Source: Pseudomonas syringae CC1557 (GTDB taxonomy: Bacteria; Pseudomonadota; Gammaproteobacteria; Pseudomonadales; Pseudomonadaceae). Taken from it: a stretch of 64,000 nucleotides of DNA. Shown piece by piece: positions 1 through 9,014 of this stretch. Each line of letters opens with the position of its first letter. The first letter of the stretch is position 1. The notes under the pieces were generated by a model. That model saw nothing but the letters and a program-made list of their open reading frames with translations, searched no databases and was not told the origin of the DNA. The stretch spans positions 4,651,501-4,715,500 of the forward strand of contig NZ_CP007014.1 in assembly GCF_000452705.1 (NCBI RefSeq), given 5' to 3'. A program made the translations under genes and the position numbers.

Positions 1-30
1 TTATATGTCCGGCTATCACGCCTCGCGTAA

Positions 31-1557
31 TTAAACCGGCGACCATTTATGCGGCAGCAATTGATCGATTTCACTCGCCCGCTGCGTCGGCAGGCGCGTG
101 AGAACGTCTTTCAGATATGCATACGGATCATGACCATTGACCCGCGCAGACTGGATCAAGCTCATGATCGCCGCCGCCCGTTTGCCGCTGCGCAGCGACC
201 CAGCAAACAACCAGTTCGACCGCCCAAGCGCCCACGGCCGGATCAAGTTCTCGATTTGGTTGTTGTCGATGGGCACAGCACCATCTTCCAGGTAGCGCGT
301 CAGTGCTACCCAGCGTTTAAGGCTGTAATCCAGGGCCTTGGCCGTAGCTGAGCCCTCGGGCACAAGTTCGCGTTGGGCCAGCATCCACTCATGCAGTTTT
401 TCAGCGATGGGCACCGCCGTTTCCTGGCGTAATCGCCAACGGTCTTCGTCGCTCATTTCCTTGGCGTGTCGCTCGACTTCGTACAGCCCGCCAATCGAGT
501 GAAGCGCCTGCTCCGCCAACTGGCTTTTATTCGCGACGTGCAGGTCGAAGAACTTGCGGCGCGCGTGGGCCATGCAGCCGATTTCGGTGATGCCCAGCTC
601 GAAGCTTGCCTTGTAGCCGGCGAAGTCGTCACAGACCAGCTTGCCGTTCCACGTGCCCAGGAAGTTACGCGCATGTTCGCCGGCACGGCTGGGGCTGAAG
701 TCGTAGACCACGGCCTTGAGTGCCGAGAATGGCGTGCTGCTGTAGGCCCAGACGTAAGCGCGGTGGGTTTTCTTCTCTCCTGGAGCCAGCATTTGTACCG
801 GCGTTTCATCGGCGTGGACTACGCGCTGGGCCAGCACTGCTTCGCGCAGCGCATCGACCAGCGGCTGAAGCTGCACGCCGGTTTGCCCCACCCACTGCGC
901 CAGTGTCGAGCGCGGGATGGCCAGGCCCGCACGGCCGAAGATCTTTTCCTGTCGATAGAGCGGCAGGTGGTCGGCGACTTTGGCTACCATCACGTGCGCC
1001 AGCAAGCCGGCAGTTGGGATGCCCTTATCGATCACCTGCGATGACACTGGCGCCTGGATCAGTGTTTCGCACTGCCGGCAGGCCCATTTCCCACGAACGT
1101 GCTGTTCGACGGTGAACACGCCCGGCGTGTAGTCGAGCTTCTCGCTGACGTCTTCACCGATACGCTGAAGCTGGCAGCCGCAAGCGCACAGGGTGTTGTC
1201 CGGCTCATGATGGATCACAGTGCGCGGGAACTGCGACGGCAACGGCGTACGCTTGGGTTGCTGGCGTGGTTCTGCCTGCACAGGTGCGGGATGAAGTGCT
1301 TTTAACTCGGCCTCGATGGCTTCGAGGTCGATATTGAGTAGGTCATCCAGCAAGCTGCCTTGCGCCGGGCTGATCTGCTCGCTGCGTTTGGCGAACTTGT
1401 GCCGCTTGAGAATGGCGATTTCGTGAGTGAGCTGCTCTATGATCGTCTCATCACGATGGATCTTTCTGCCCATGGTGTCGACCTTGGACATCAACTGCGC
1501 AGCCAGCGCGCGCAGTTGTTCAGGGGGCATTTGGTCGAGATCGGGCAAGGAAGTCAT
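31..1557 (-). CDS. tnpC: IS66-family transposase TnpC (DDE type)
   Basis: This 508-residue protein has the full IS66 TnpC layout: an N-terminal coiled-coil and basic region, a zinc-binding part with CACGC and CRQCE motifs, then the DDE catalytic domain with HADETPVQ, CDDFAGYK and the IDNNQIENLIRPW block that holds the catalytic Glu. It catalyses transposition together with TnpA and TnpB. The ATG start follows the tnpB stop by about 50 bases. It has no frameshift or internal stop, so it may be active, unlike the second IS66 copy at 4580-5577. Confidence 0.93.
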   Translation of the reverse strand: MTSLPDLDQMPPEQLRALAAQLMSKVDTMGRKIHRDETIIEQLTHEIAILKRHKFAKRSEQISPAQGSLLDDLLNIDLEAIEAELKALHPAPVQAEPRQQPKRTPLPSQFPRTVIHHEPDNTLCACGCQLQRIGEDVSEKLDYTPGVFTVEQHVRGKWACRQCETLIQAPVSSQVIDKGIPTAGLLAHVMVAKVADHLPLYRQEKIFGRAGLAIPRSTLAQWVGQTGVQLQPLVDALREAVLAQRVVHADETPVQMLAPGEKKTHRAYVWAYSSTPFSALKAVVYDFSPSRAGEHARNFLGTWNGKLVCDDFAGYKASFELGITEIGCMAHARRKFFDLHVANKSQLAEQALHSIGGLYEVERHAKEMSDEDRWRLRQETAVPIAEKLHEWMLAQRELVPEGSATAKALDYSLKRWVALTRYLEDGAVPIDNNQIENLIRPWALGRSNWLFAGSLRSGKRAAAIMSLIQSARVNGHDPYAYLKDVLTRLPTQRASEIDQLLPHKWSPV

Positions 1558-1607
1558 GCCGTGGATTTTACCAAAGCAGTCCTCCGGTCACAGCTAAAAA
1601 CCAGGTA

Positions 1608-1943
1608 TTAGAGCAATGTAATTGCGCCGCCTGCACCTACTCGCTGCCAAGGCAATCCAAGTACCAGCGCCTGGAGTTGTTCGGGGTCGAGTTCGACCTC
1701 CGCGCCACGATGGATGCCCGGCCAATGAAACTTGCCCTGATTCAAGCGTCGCGCCGCTAGCCAAATACCAACGCCGTCATGCACCAGCACCTTCATGCGG
1801 TTGGCCCGGCGGTTGGCAAAGAGGTAGGCGCAGTGCGGCTTAGCCGCACCGAACACGGCAACCACCCGGGCCAGTGCAGTGTCAGTGCCGGCCCGCATGT
1901 CCATGGGCTGGGTGGCGAGCCAGATGGAGTCGATACGAATCAT
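1608..1943 (-). CDS. tnpB: IS66-family accessory protein TnpB (IS66 Orf2)
   Basis: The 111-residue product matches IS66 Orf2, with the motifs WLATQPMDMRAG, CAYLFANRRANRMKVL, DGVGIWLAARRLNQG and the end of the family fold. The chosen ATG at 1943 overlaps the tnpA stop as ATGA (1940-1943), so the two are probably translationally coupled. A longer open frame reaches 1997, but those extra codons lie inside tnpA and resemble nothing in the family. TnpB is needed for IS66 transposition; its biochemical role is not known. Confidence 0.92.
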   Translation of the reverse strand: MIRIDSIWLATQPMDMRAGTDTALARVVAVFGAAKPHCAYLFANRRANRMKVLVHDGVGIWLAARRLNQGKFHWPGIHRGAEVELDPEQLQALVLGLPWQRVGAGGAITLL

Positions 1944-2257
1944 TGGGCCAGACCACGAATAAAACACGCGCAGCCGTGCGGATCTGAGGCTGGCCATTTT
2001 ACGGTGACGGATTTATCGCCCAGAGCCAGTGAGATGATCACCGTATCTTCTGTTGCGCGCTTGGGTACAGCTTGTACGGGGATGAAGGCCGGCAGAGTTG
2101 CGGGTGATTGATCCCGGTAAATCGGTAGCCACTTGCGGATCACGTTGGCGTTGATGCCGTGATGGATGGCTACGCTGGAAATCGTCGCTCCAGGTTGCAG
2201 GCATTCTTGGACGACCTGGGCTTTGAATAGTTTGGGGTAAGAGCTGCGTTGGCGCAT
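1940..2257 (-). CDS. tnpA: IS66-family TnpA-like DNA-binding protein (IS66 Orf1)
   Basis: This 105-residue protein starts with a helix-turn-helix of the IS3/IS66 Orf1 type (PKLFKAQVVQECLQPGAT, then a segment ending NVIRKWL) and ends with a short beta-rich tail. It is the first gene of the IS66 operon and overlaps tnpB by four bases. It probably binds the element ends or regulates transposition. Confidence 0.9.
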   Translation of the reverse strand: MRQRSSYPKLFKAQVVQECLQPGATISSVAIHHGINANVIRKWLPIYRDQSPATLPAFIPVQAVPKRATEDTVIISLALGDKSVTVKWPASDPHGCACFIRGLAQ

Positions 2258-2320
2258 GGAAATCCTGGCGATAAGGGTGATCGCGTCCGCTTAAAAATAC
2301 GCGGACACCATCGCCCTAAA

Positions 2321-2470
2321 TACTGGAGTTCGGTAGGTGTGTTCGCCATCCGCTTACAGATCGCCATCTACCAGTCCGTTTTAAACATTAGAGGAGTCTA
2401 TGGATTCAAGACGAGATACACTTCTCTACAGCGTTCCGTTCAACCAGACATCATATTTATTATTGTAAGC
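2321..2470 (-). pseudogene. relic of a family 2 glycosyltransferase, paralogue of the gene at 5767-6798
   Basis: Read on the minus strand, this stretch aligns with the middle of the intact glycosyltransferase downstream. The relic reads DVWLNGTL, a stop, then RSVSRLESIDS; the intact protein reads DVWFSDKLARSVARLKSVDS. A second match (TGLVDGDL against TRLVDVDL) follows after a small deletion. At DNA level GGATTCAAGACGAG matches GGATTTAAGACGAG near 6350. The piece has stops and indels and is cut off by the IS66 element at about 2308, so it is dead. A second glycosyltransferase once stood here or was copied here. Confidence 0.7.
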
Positions 2471-2678
2471 ATTGTACATTTTTTACCAGAGATATCTGCT
2501 TGATCAGTCTCTGCAGTCAAATCGCCCGTCCGCCAAGTTTTATGAGCCAAGAGGGAACATAACGTTTGTAGACCCCTAGCCTTTAGCGCATACTAAAAAT
2601 CTCCGGCAGCGCCAGGTTTTTTGTAGTCATCTGATCGCACCATCGCAAGAAAGCCTTATAAAATAATATCGGGGCCAT
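2471..2678. other. AT-rich intergenic region upstream of the membrane protein gene
   Basis: About 200 bases with base composition like the AT-rich gene that follows. Faint similarity to the glycosyltransferase may continue to about 2505. A GGGG stretch just before the ATG at 2679 could act as a weak ribosome site. No convincing promoter was picked out. Confidence 0.3.
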
Positions 2679-4118
2679 ATGAATCAGCTGATTTACAGTC
2701 AATCGTTATTACAGAATTTTCAAGAAAAATTGTTTGCTAGGCGTCAAGAAATTGCCGCATTTATGACGACCACCTTGATTTTTATGATCCTTCATAAAAT
2801 CATGAACGTGGCGGCATTCCCTTGGGACTCTGGTCACTATTGGAATTTGAGCAGAGCAGCATATCTATTAAATTTTCCTAATACCATCCGGGGATATTTC
2901 TACCCAGCCTTGCTAGCGCCAGTTAGATATCTCTCGGATGCATTCATCATACTTGGATACATCCCATTTAGAATCACTTCATCTTTGGTATATGCTTATT
3001 TCTTTACCATTCTTCTGCCAGTGTTTTATTTGAAAGTATTTGGGGGACAGATTTCATTTCTGCGCCGAATGATCATCCCAATTCTCGTAGCAATTCTATT
3101 CCCTGGCGTAATCGTCTACACCTTGAGCGATCTACCGGCATTGGCACTGATGGTCGGCTCATCGTTCTGCATGCTTTGCTCAGTAGGCACAACTCCTCGC
3201 TTCAAACGATTCGCGTTATTGGCACTGTCAGGAGTTCTTGCATACGGGGCCTATAACACGCGGACTATTTATCTGTTCCCTGCTGCATTATTGGCACTAG
3301 GCACAGTATTCATTATTTATTACAAGCACCCGGTACTTAATAAAATCTCTGCCATCTTGGTTTTCTTATCAGGCGCGGCGATTGCAGCCATACCACAGGC
3401 ATGCATCAACTTAAAACACCACGACATTTTATCCCCATTAGTTATAACATCGACAACACAATCATTGTTTGTCAGCCAATTACTTTGGGGCATTACGCTG
3501 CAGCGTTACGAAACGTCAGTGGATCCAGCATCGCCTGGCCCAGCCGTCTTTTATATGGACAGCGCTGGTGAGCGTTTCTTTGATGACAACAAGATTGGTA
3601 ATAAACCGTTTGAACTGAGTACCTATTTCACGCTACTCCTGGAAAACCCGCTGGACTTTTTGGGGATTTACGGTCGACACTTCATTAATGGTCTCGATTT
3701 ACGCGACGGCGAAGTTTATACCATAGGGCAGTCTAGAGATAGAAATACCCTTGCCCTCTTCAACTTCCTCACTATCTTTTCTGGACTGTTGATCATCAGC
3801 ATTTCTGTCTCAGCGCAACGAGCAAAGATTGGAAAAAAATTAAAAACTGCCTTTTGGGCGTTGATCTGTTTACTACCAGCAATTGCCATAGTTCCATCGG
3901 CAGTGGAAACTCGATTCTTCCTTGCACTGCACCTTGCCATCTATTGTGCAATTGCGTTTACCAGCGACCTTGGCTCAATAAGGAATTCACTGCGCCAGCA
4001 TTGGCTCTTAATCGGTGCGGCACTAGGAGTATCGGCAATTCTGTTTTTCTCTGTTACCACTACGACAATGACAGATCCGAAATACTTTTACTCCGATCTC
4101 TATAGAGGCAGATGGTAA
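2679..4118 (+). CDS. polytopic membrane protein, probable GT-C type glycosyltransferase
   Basis: The 479-residue protein has about ten hydrophobic segments and, right after the first, the motif WDSGHYW (residues 49-55), an acidic loop typical of GT-C (GT39/ArnT-like) enzymes that use lipid-linked sugar donors. A large hydrophilic loop lies at about residues 270-340. It is clearly richer in A+T than its neighbours, which suggests acquisition from elsewhere, as often seen for O-antigen modification genes. It sits between two IS66 copies and next to glycosyltransferase sequences, so a role in surface polysaccharide decoration is likely but unproven. The exact sugar and acceptor cannot be inferred; an unrelated multispan protein is the alternative. 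Confidence 0.6.
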   Translation: MNQLIYSQSLLQNFQEKLFARRQEIAAFMTTTLIFMILHKIMNVAAFPWDSGHYWNLSRAAYLLNFPNTIRGYFYPALLAPVRYLSDAFIILGYIPFRITSSLVYAYFFTILLPVFYLKVFGGQISFLRRMIIPILVAILFPGVIVYTLSDLPALALMVGSSFCMLCSVGTTPRFKRFALLALSGVLAYGAYNTRTIYLFPAALLALGTVFIIYYKHPVLNKISAILVFLSGAAIAAIPQACINLKHHDILSPLVITSTTQSLFVSQLLWGITLQRYETSVDPASPGPAVFYMDSAGERFFDDNKIGNKPFELSTYFTLLLENPLDFLGIYGRHFINGLDLRDGEVYTIGQSRDRNTLALFNFLTIFSGLLIISISVSAQRAKIGKKLKTAFWALICLLPAIAIVPSAVETRFFLALHLAIYCAIAFTSDLGSIRNSLRQHWLLIGAALGVSAILFFSVTTTTMTDPKYFYSDLYRGRW

Positions 4119-4207
4119 AACCGGACCAACATCGGAGCCCATGTTTCCGGTGCAAGACACAACCGGTTCATGTGCAGGCGGTTCGAAATGATACATAGCG
4201 TCTTTAA

Positions 4208-4497
4208 GGAAACTCTGAAGAGGACTTCCAGATTTGGCAGGATGTCTGATCTTAACCGCCGAGACTCCTGATGAAACAGATGACTTTCGCCCACGCCAAG
4301 TACGCCGGCAAACGCAGACAAACCCGAAAGGAGTGCTTCCTGATCGAGATGGATCAGGCTGCACCTTAAAAGGGATTGATCAATCTGATCGAGCCTCATG
4401 ACCCCAAGGGCGAAGGGGGGCCGTCCCGCTATCTGTTAATGGCGATGCTGCGCATTCATCTTATGCAAAACTGGTTAGGCTACAGCGATCTTGCATA
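4208..4497 (+). pseudogene. decayed 5' end of an IS5-family element
   Basis: A reading frame from the ATG at 4271 gives MKQMTFAHAKYAGKRRQTRK, then FLIEMDQAAP, a stop, KGLINLIEPHDPKGE and LMAMLRIHLMQNW, which is the N-terminus of an IS5-family transposase. The stop replaces the Trp of the usual PWKGL. The match ends in GYSDLA followed by another stop near 4497, so only about 75 codons remain. GGAAACTCTGAAG at 4208 may be the left terminal repeat. The rest of the element is missing, and the join to the IS66 remnant lies between 4497 and 4580. Confidence 0.75.
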
Positions 4498-4500
4498 AGC

Positions 4501-4571
4501 GACTCATGAACCACACATTCCAAACCAGCCATTGAAGCTTGATGCTGTGCTCCCGGTTCTTTTCATGAGTC
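4501..4571. repeat. inverted repeat at the junction of two IS remnants
   Basis: GACTCATGAA at 4501-4510 is the exact reverse complement of TTCATGAGTC at 4562-4571. The 51 bases between them match neither the IS5 nor the IS66 coding remnants. The repeat marks the junction where the two broken elements meet. Confidence 0.5.
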
Positions 4572-4579
4572 AGCAGCTC

Positions 4580-4948
4580 ATGATGCGACCCCACGCCAAA
4601 GTCGAAAAAGTGTACCTCTACCCCAAACCGGTGGACTTTCGAAAATCTATTGACGGTCTGGCTGCACTGGTCGAGCCGTACATCAAAGTTGCCGTGTTCG
4701 ACCCCGTGCTTTTTGTTTTTCTGAATCGCCACGGTAACCTGGTGAAAATCCTTTATTGGGAGCGCAACGGCTTCTGCCTTTGGCTCAAGCGCTTGGAGTC
4801 CGAGCGCTTCAAAGCATCTCCCGATGAGACGGATGAGGCCATAGTGCTGGTGGTTCAGGAGCTGAACTGGTTGCTCTACGGTTTTGATCTCTGGCGCAAC
4901 CGTCCCTATCAGGTTTTAACTCCAAGATTCGTCGCCTTACGGGTATAA
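4580..4948 (+). CDS. tnpB: IS66-family TnpB from a second, decayed IS66 copy
   Basis: From the ATG pair at 4580 the product begins MMRPHAKVEKVYLYPKPVDF and continues through LYWERNGFCLWLKRLES and ELNWLLYGFDLWRNRP, the standard IS66 TnpB sequence. It is unlike the TnpB of the element at 1-2308, so this is a different IS66 lineage on the opposite strand. The frame is intact to its stop, but tnpA is missing and tnpC is broken, so the element cannot move by itself. Confidence 0.85.
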   Translation: MMRPHAKVEKVYLYPKPVDFRKSIDGLAALVEPYIKVAVFDPVLFVFLNRHGNLVKILYWERNGFCLWLKRLESERFKASPDETDEAIVLVVQELNWLLYGFDLWRNRPYQVLTPRFVALRV

Positions 4949-4955
4949 TCCTGGC

Positions 4956-5577
4956 ATGATTTCCATGCCAGAAGATCTTCCTGATGACCCCGTATTACTC
5001 AAGCAACTGCTCGTGCAGTTAATAATTGAGCGCACGGCTGATAAGGGTCACATCGTCGATCTTAAAGAATAGATCAAGTTACTGCGCGACCGTATTGGCG
5101 ATGCTGCTGACCACCAAATATGTCGATGGTTTGCCTCTGCATCGTTTCGAAACGGTGCTGAGTCGACATGGCATCGAGCGTGAACTAAGGGATGTCAGCG
5201 ATGAGCAGCGTTACATCGGCCGTCAGGAAAAAAGCCTGCCTGAACTGGCGAAGCTAAAAGCATGGCTGGAAAAAGCGCAGCCGCAGGTCACGTCGCAAAG
5301 TGCCTTGGGCAAAGCGTTGAGTTACCTGGCCAACAACTGGAACCGGCTGGAGCGTTATATCGAAGCTGTTTTTTTATCCATCGACAACAACGCTGCCGAA
5401 CGGGCAATCAGACCATTCGCCATCGGACGAAAAGCCTGGCTGCTCAGCGACACACCCAAAGGCGCCACAGCAAGTGCCCAGATCTACAGCCTGGTCGAGA
5501 CCGCCAAAGTCAACGGACAAGAGCCTTATACGTGGCTACGCCACGTACTTGAGCGTTTGCCACATCAGAATCGGTAG
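4956..5577 (+). pseudogene. tnpC: IS66-family tnpC with stop, frameshift and internal deletions
   Basis: The frame from the ATG at 4956 gives the normal TnpC N-terminus (MISMPEDLPDDPVLLKQLL) but meets a TAG at 5070 where the family has Gln (DLKE, stop, IKLLRDR). Sequence resumes in another frame with [19 protein letters not shown], skipping the zinc region, and then jumps to the C-terminal part with [20 protein letters not shown]. Most of the catalytic core between these pieces is gone. About 620 bases remain of a gene normally about 1.5 kb long. Confidence 0.88.
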
Positions 5578-5766
5578 AAGATTACAAGCCCTACTGCAGT
5601 GCAACTGCTCGTCAGAGATGCGTCGGTAAACAATTTTCTCATTTTTCGCCGAGGGGGGGTTGGGGTGCACTTTTCGTACAGAACTTAGTAATCCGAAAAA
5701 CGCCATACAATGTACGGCCAGGATTAACGCCCCATGAAGCTTGAGTCCAAGCTCGTTGTCCGGCGC
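5578..5766. other. non-coding stretch after the IS66 remnant
   Basis: The first bases probably belong to the 3' end of the decayed IS66 copy. A G-rich run (GGGGGGG) lies at about 5653. No terminal repeat, promoter or gene could be supported. Confidence 0.3.
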
Positions 5767-6798
5767 TCAGACACGCCCCAGACACACGGCCAGAATCAGA
5801 CTTAAATTGCCTTGAACTGTTTGCCTATAGATACCTGACTTGCGAAGAGTCGACAGTCTTTTAAACCCGACCTGTCGACGGCCATTATCAAAATCCGTCA
5901 ACACAGCCCGATTTTCCACAGTGAGCGAAAACTCCATTTCCTTTAGAATCGCAACGTTGGCGTCGTTCCATTCTACAAATCGTCCTGAAAGCATTTTGCG
6001 AAAACGCATCAGCCTGTCACGGGTGCTGGCATTAGCCCCGATCAAATTACCGCTGTGTTGACGATAGTAAAGGCAGGGGTCAGCATCATAAAAAACCTGA
6101 CCACCACACCCAGTCACCAACAGATAGGCCAGCCAGTCATGGGCGATCAGCGGAGAGTGCTCAGGCAATCGGACCAATAATCCACGAGCCGCCTGATTGA
6201 TCAACATGGTATTGGCGCCGGCAAGGCTCTGAACCAATGCGTTTTTGAAGGACGGTGGTTTACTGAACAGTGGGGAGACTCCGATCACCTTCAGATCAAC
6301 ATCAACCAGTCGGGTCCTGGAGCAATAGAGCGCTGGCGTATCGGAGTCTACGGATTTAAGACGAGCAACACTTCTCGCCAGCTTGTCGCTGAACCAGACG
6401 TCATCCTGATCGCTGAACGCGAAATAATCGGCTTCTATCTCAGGACGCTGAATCAAAGAAATGAAGTTCTCTGCGAAACCCTTGCAGGGCCCGCTGAACA
6501 CAACCAACCGCTCGCATCCCCAACGCGCCTGGTAGTCGGACAAGATACCTAGAGTCTCATCAGTCGACGCATCGTCGGAGACGTAGAGCACCCAGTTGGA
6601 AAAGGTTTGAGCGGAAAATGAGTCAAGCTGCTCACGGAGATACGCAGCCCCGTTGTAAGTACACATCAGAATAGCGACGCGTGGACGCCCCGAAAAAAGT
6701 TCGTCAGCTTCAACTGGGCTTAGACCTGGCAGCTGGCTAGCACCGTCTGCCTTGGGTTTTTCGGTAAGCTGCGTTCTCAAGAAACCATTCGCCTGCAA
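5767..6798 (-). CDS. family 2 glycosyltransferase, rhamnosyltransferase-like
   Basis: The 343-residue cytoplasmic enzyme has a GT2 (GT-A fold) domain: RPRVAILMCTYNGA at about residue 38, DDAST at 75-79 and the SDQDDVW motif at 129-135, whose acidic residues bind the metal and nucleotide sugar. This arrangement is common in rhamnosyltransferases of O-antigen assembly. No ATG fits; the start used is TTG at 6798, because the next ATG lies inside the catalytic domain. It lies downstream of the chemoreceptor but behind a strong terminator, so it has its own transcription. A degraded paralogue lies at 2321-2470. Confidence 0.8.
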   Translation of the reverse strand: MQANGFLRTQLTEKPKADGASQLPGLSPVEADELFSGRPRVAILMCTYNGAAYLREQLDSFSAQTFSNWVLYVSDDASTDETLGILSDYQARWGCERLVVFSGPCKGFAENFISLIQRPEIEADYFAFSDQDDVWFSDKLARSVARLKSVDSDTPALYCSRTRLVDVDLKVIGVSPLFSKPPSFKNALVQSLAGANTMLINQAARGLLVRLPEHSPLIAHDWLAYLLVTGCGGQVFYDADPCLYYRQHSGNLIGANASTRDRLMRFRKMLSGRFVEWNDANVAILKEMEFSLTVENRAVLTDFDNGRRQVGFKRLSTLRKSGIYRQTVQGNLSLILAVCLGRV

Positions 6799-6892
6799 AA
6801 ACCGGGCATTTTACGCCTTGTATCGACTTCCGTCAGTCACCAAATGATTTGATACGTATCCGTTCATCAAATCGCTTAGGTCACGACCACTA

Positions 6893-6933
6893 AAAAAAGA
6901 AACCGGCGCGGGTTCAGCCTTGCCGGTTTTTTT
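6893..6933. terminator. bidirectional rho-independent terminator
   Basis: AACCGGC (6901-6907) pairs with GCCGGTT (6922-6928). The stem is flanked by a run of A on one side and seven T on the other, so it can work in both directions. It ends the chemoreceptor transcript coming from the minus strand. Confidence 0.8.
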
Positions 6934-6956
6934 GCCTGATGCATTAAACTGTTCAA

Positions 6957-9014
6957 TCACCCCAACCGAAACCGCGCCGTATTGTCATTCAACGCCCGGC
7001 TCCCCTGGCTCAGCGTATCCGCCGCCTGATTGACCGCGCGCGCGCCTTCCAGCAAGCGGCCTGCTGCCTGGTCGACCTGCTGGATGTTGCTGCTGACTTC
7101 ATCGGCAGTCGAGGCTTGCTCTTCCACGGCTGTGGATATCTGCGCCAACGTATCGGCGACGCCTTGTACCGCCGTGGCGATTTCTCCCAGACGCACGCCC
7201 AGGCCGGTTACCGATTGCGCGTCGTTGACCGCCTGACCGCACGCGGCCTCCATAAGGTTCACGGCCTGGGTCACGGTGGAGCGCAAGCTGTCGACTGTAC
7301 CGGCGATCTGCGCGGTGGATGCCTGGGTGCGTTGTGACAGGCTTCGCACTTCATCGGCCACCACGGCAAACCCACGGCCCTGCTCGCCCGCACGCGCCGC
7401 TTCGATGGCCGCGTTAAGCGCCAGCAGGTTGGTCTGTTCGGCGATGCCGCGAATGGCATCCACCACTGACTGGATCTGCTGGCCCTGCTCGCTGACTCGC
7501 CCCAATGCGGCGGCAGTCTCGGTCAGGCGCTGGTTGAGCTGCTGAATACTGTCGGTGGTGCGCTGACTGTCCTGGCTGCTTTGTTCAGCGATAAGGCGAG
7601 TGTGACGGGCGCTTTCCGATGCCTGCTCGCAGCTTCTCGCCACGCCTTGAGACGTCGCCGCCAGTTCAGTGGCTGCCGTTGCAATCTGGCTGATCTGTTG
7701 TTGCTGCTCTTCGACCTCGTTGAGTGTTCCACTGGATTGAGCCGTCAGTGTATGCACGGCATCGCCCACCCGGAGCGTCTCCTGATTGACGCCCAACAGA
7801 CTGGTGCGCAATTGCACGACCGCAACGTTCAAGGCCTTGCTGATACCCGCAAGCTCGTCACGTCCCTGCACCGAGACTTCCACGCACAGATTGCCGTCAC
7901 GCAGCGACTCAGCCAGGGTGGTGATACCGCGAGCGCTGTTACGAATAGAGGATTGCAGGCAGGCAAACAGGTAGATCGCCATGGTTACCAGAATGCAGAA
8001 GATCACTGCCAGCGGGATGAACTCCATGTTGGAGGAATGGTGGTAGTAATCAAGCCGGCTATTGAGTGATTCGAGCGAATACCTGCGCAAGTCGGCCGTG
8101 CTGCTGGTCAGCGTATCGATGCTCTTCTCGAACTCTTCCGGTTTGAGCTTGATACTGCCGCCAAACACACCGTCATCAATAACTTTCAGTTCGGTTTCCA
8201 GCACTTGTTTAACGCCTGCGTACTTGTCCGCCCAAGGCTGAAGCTGATCAGGCAGCTTGGACAGCAGCAGGTTGGCCGCTTTGTTCATCTGCTCTCTGGA
8301 GTCGTCGATACGGCCGCGCAGATCGCGCATTTGCAGACGGCTTTGCAGACTGAACTGGCCGGAAGCCACTGACGTCTGGCCAACGCTGGACAGGCGGCCG
8401 ATACGTTCGATCAGGTCCGGCACTTGCTGCGTGGAGAGCTGCATCAGCATGTAGGTTTCAAGCCACGGATCGAGGATCAGGCCGCTGTCCATCGCGATCT
8501 GCTCACGCAGGGCCTGCACCAGATTCAGCACTGTCGTGAACCGATCATAGCCATCCGGCCACCAACCCACGGTGCGCAACGATGCGGTGTCCAGACCGGT
8601 CACTGCCGCCTGCAGTGCGTTGTAGCGGGCCATCGTGTCCGCCGGAGCGCTTTCCTGAACCAGCGCTGCGTTCACCCCTTGCAGTGCTTTGGTGATGCGC
8701 GGGATGCCAGCATCAACACTAGTCATCGCCTCCCTGGCTGCAGGTGTCGGCTCACGAAGGATATCGGCCGCTTTCCAGCGCGCCGCATGGTCGCGCTGGG
8801 CAGACAGCTCGACGTTCAGGTCATCAAGCGCCAACAGTTGCCGTACGCCCGACTGCTCACCCGAAATCACGTCCAGCTTGTTGCGATAGTCCTTGGTAAT
8901 GAACCAGGCACTGCCCGCCAGTGGCAGGATAAACAACAGGAACAAGACCTGAAACTTGCGAGCAAAACCAAAGCGCCCCATCAGACGCATGCCCGGCGAC
9001 AAAAAACTGTTCAT
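6957..9014 (-). CDS. methyl-accepting chemotaxis protein (transmembrane, long periplasmic domain)
   Basis: The 685-residue receptor has an N-terminal membrane helix (FQVLFLLFILPLAGSAWF), a helical periplasmic domain of about 310 residues without Cache motifs, a second membrane helix (IPLAVIFCILVTMAIYLF), a HAMP domain, and the cytoplasmic signalling domain with the tip [18 protein letters not shown]. It has no C-terminal NWETF-like tail for CheR or CheB. I chose the ATG at 9014 because GGAG lies about 10 bases upstream; an open frame extends to 9101 but looks non-coding. The ligand is unknown. The signalling domain should control CheA through CheW at a receptor array. Confidence 0.9.
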   Translation of the reverse strand: MNSFLSPGMRLMGRFGFARKFQVLFLLFILPLAGSAWFITKDYRNKLDVISGEQSGVRQLLALDDLNVELSAQRDHAARWKAADILREPTPAAREAMTSVDAGIPRITKALQGVNAALVQESAPADTMARYNALQAAVTGLDTASLRTVGWWPDGYDRFTTVLNLVQALREQIAMDSGLILDPWLETYMLMQLSTQQVPDLIERIGRLSSVGQTSVASGQFSLQSRLQMRDLRGRIDDSREQMNKAANLLLSKLPDQLQPWADKYAGVKQVLETELKVIDDGVFGGSIKLKPEEFEKSIDTLTSSTADLRRYSLESLNSRLDYYHHSSNMEFIPLAVIFCILVTMAIYLFACLQSSIRNSARGITTLAESLRDGNLCVEVSVQGRDELAGISKALNVAVVQLRTSLLGVNQETLRVGDAVHTLTAQSSGTLNEVEEQQQQISQIATAATELAATSQGVARSCEQASESARHTRLIAEQSSQDSQRTTDSIQQLNQRLTETAAALGRVSEQGQQIQSVVDAIRGIAEQTNLLALNAAIEAARAGEQGRGFAVVADEVRSLSQRTQASTAQIAGTVDSLRSTVTQAVNLMEAACGQAVNDAQSVTGLGVRLGEIATAVQGVADTLAQISTAVEEQASTADEVSSNIQQVDQAAGRLLEGARAVNQAADTLSQGSRALNDNTARFRLG

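Larger units (their letters stand above)
6..2308. mobile_element. IS66-family insertion sequence, apparently complete
   Basis: Three minus-strand genes in the usual IS66 order (tnpA, tnpB, tnpC) fill this stretch. The motif TGTCCG at 6-11 is mirrored by CGGACA at 2302-2307, so the element probably ends close to these points. The right boundary is supported independently because similarity to a glycosyltransferase gene begins again at about 2320. A hairpin (GTCCGC/GCGGAC, 2285-2306) lies just inside the right end. The left target duplication would fall outside the window, so exact ends are uncertain. Confidence 0.6.
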
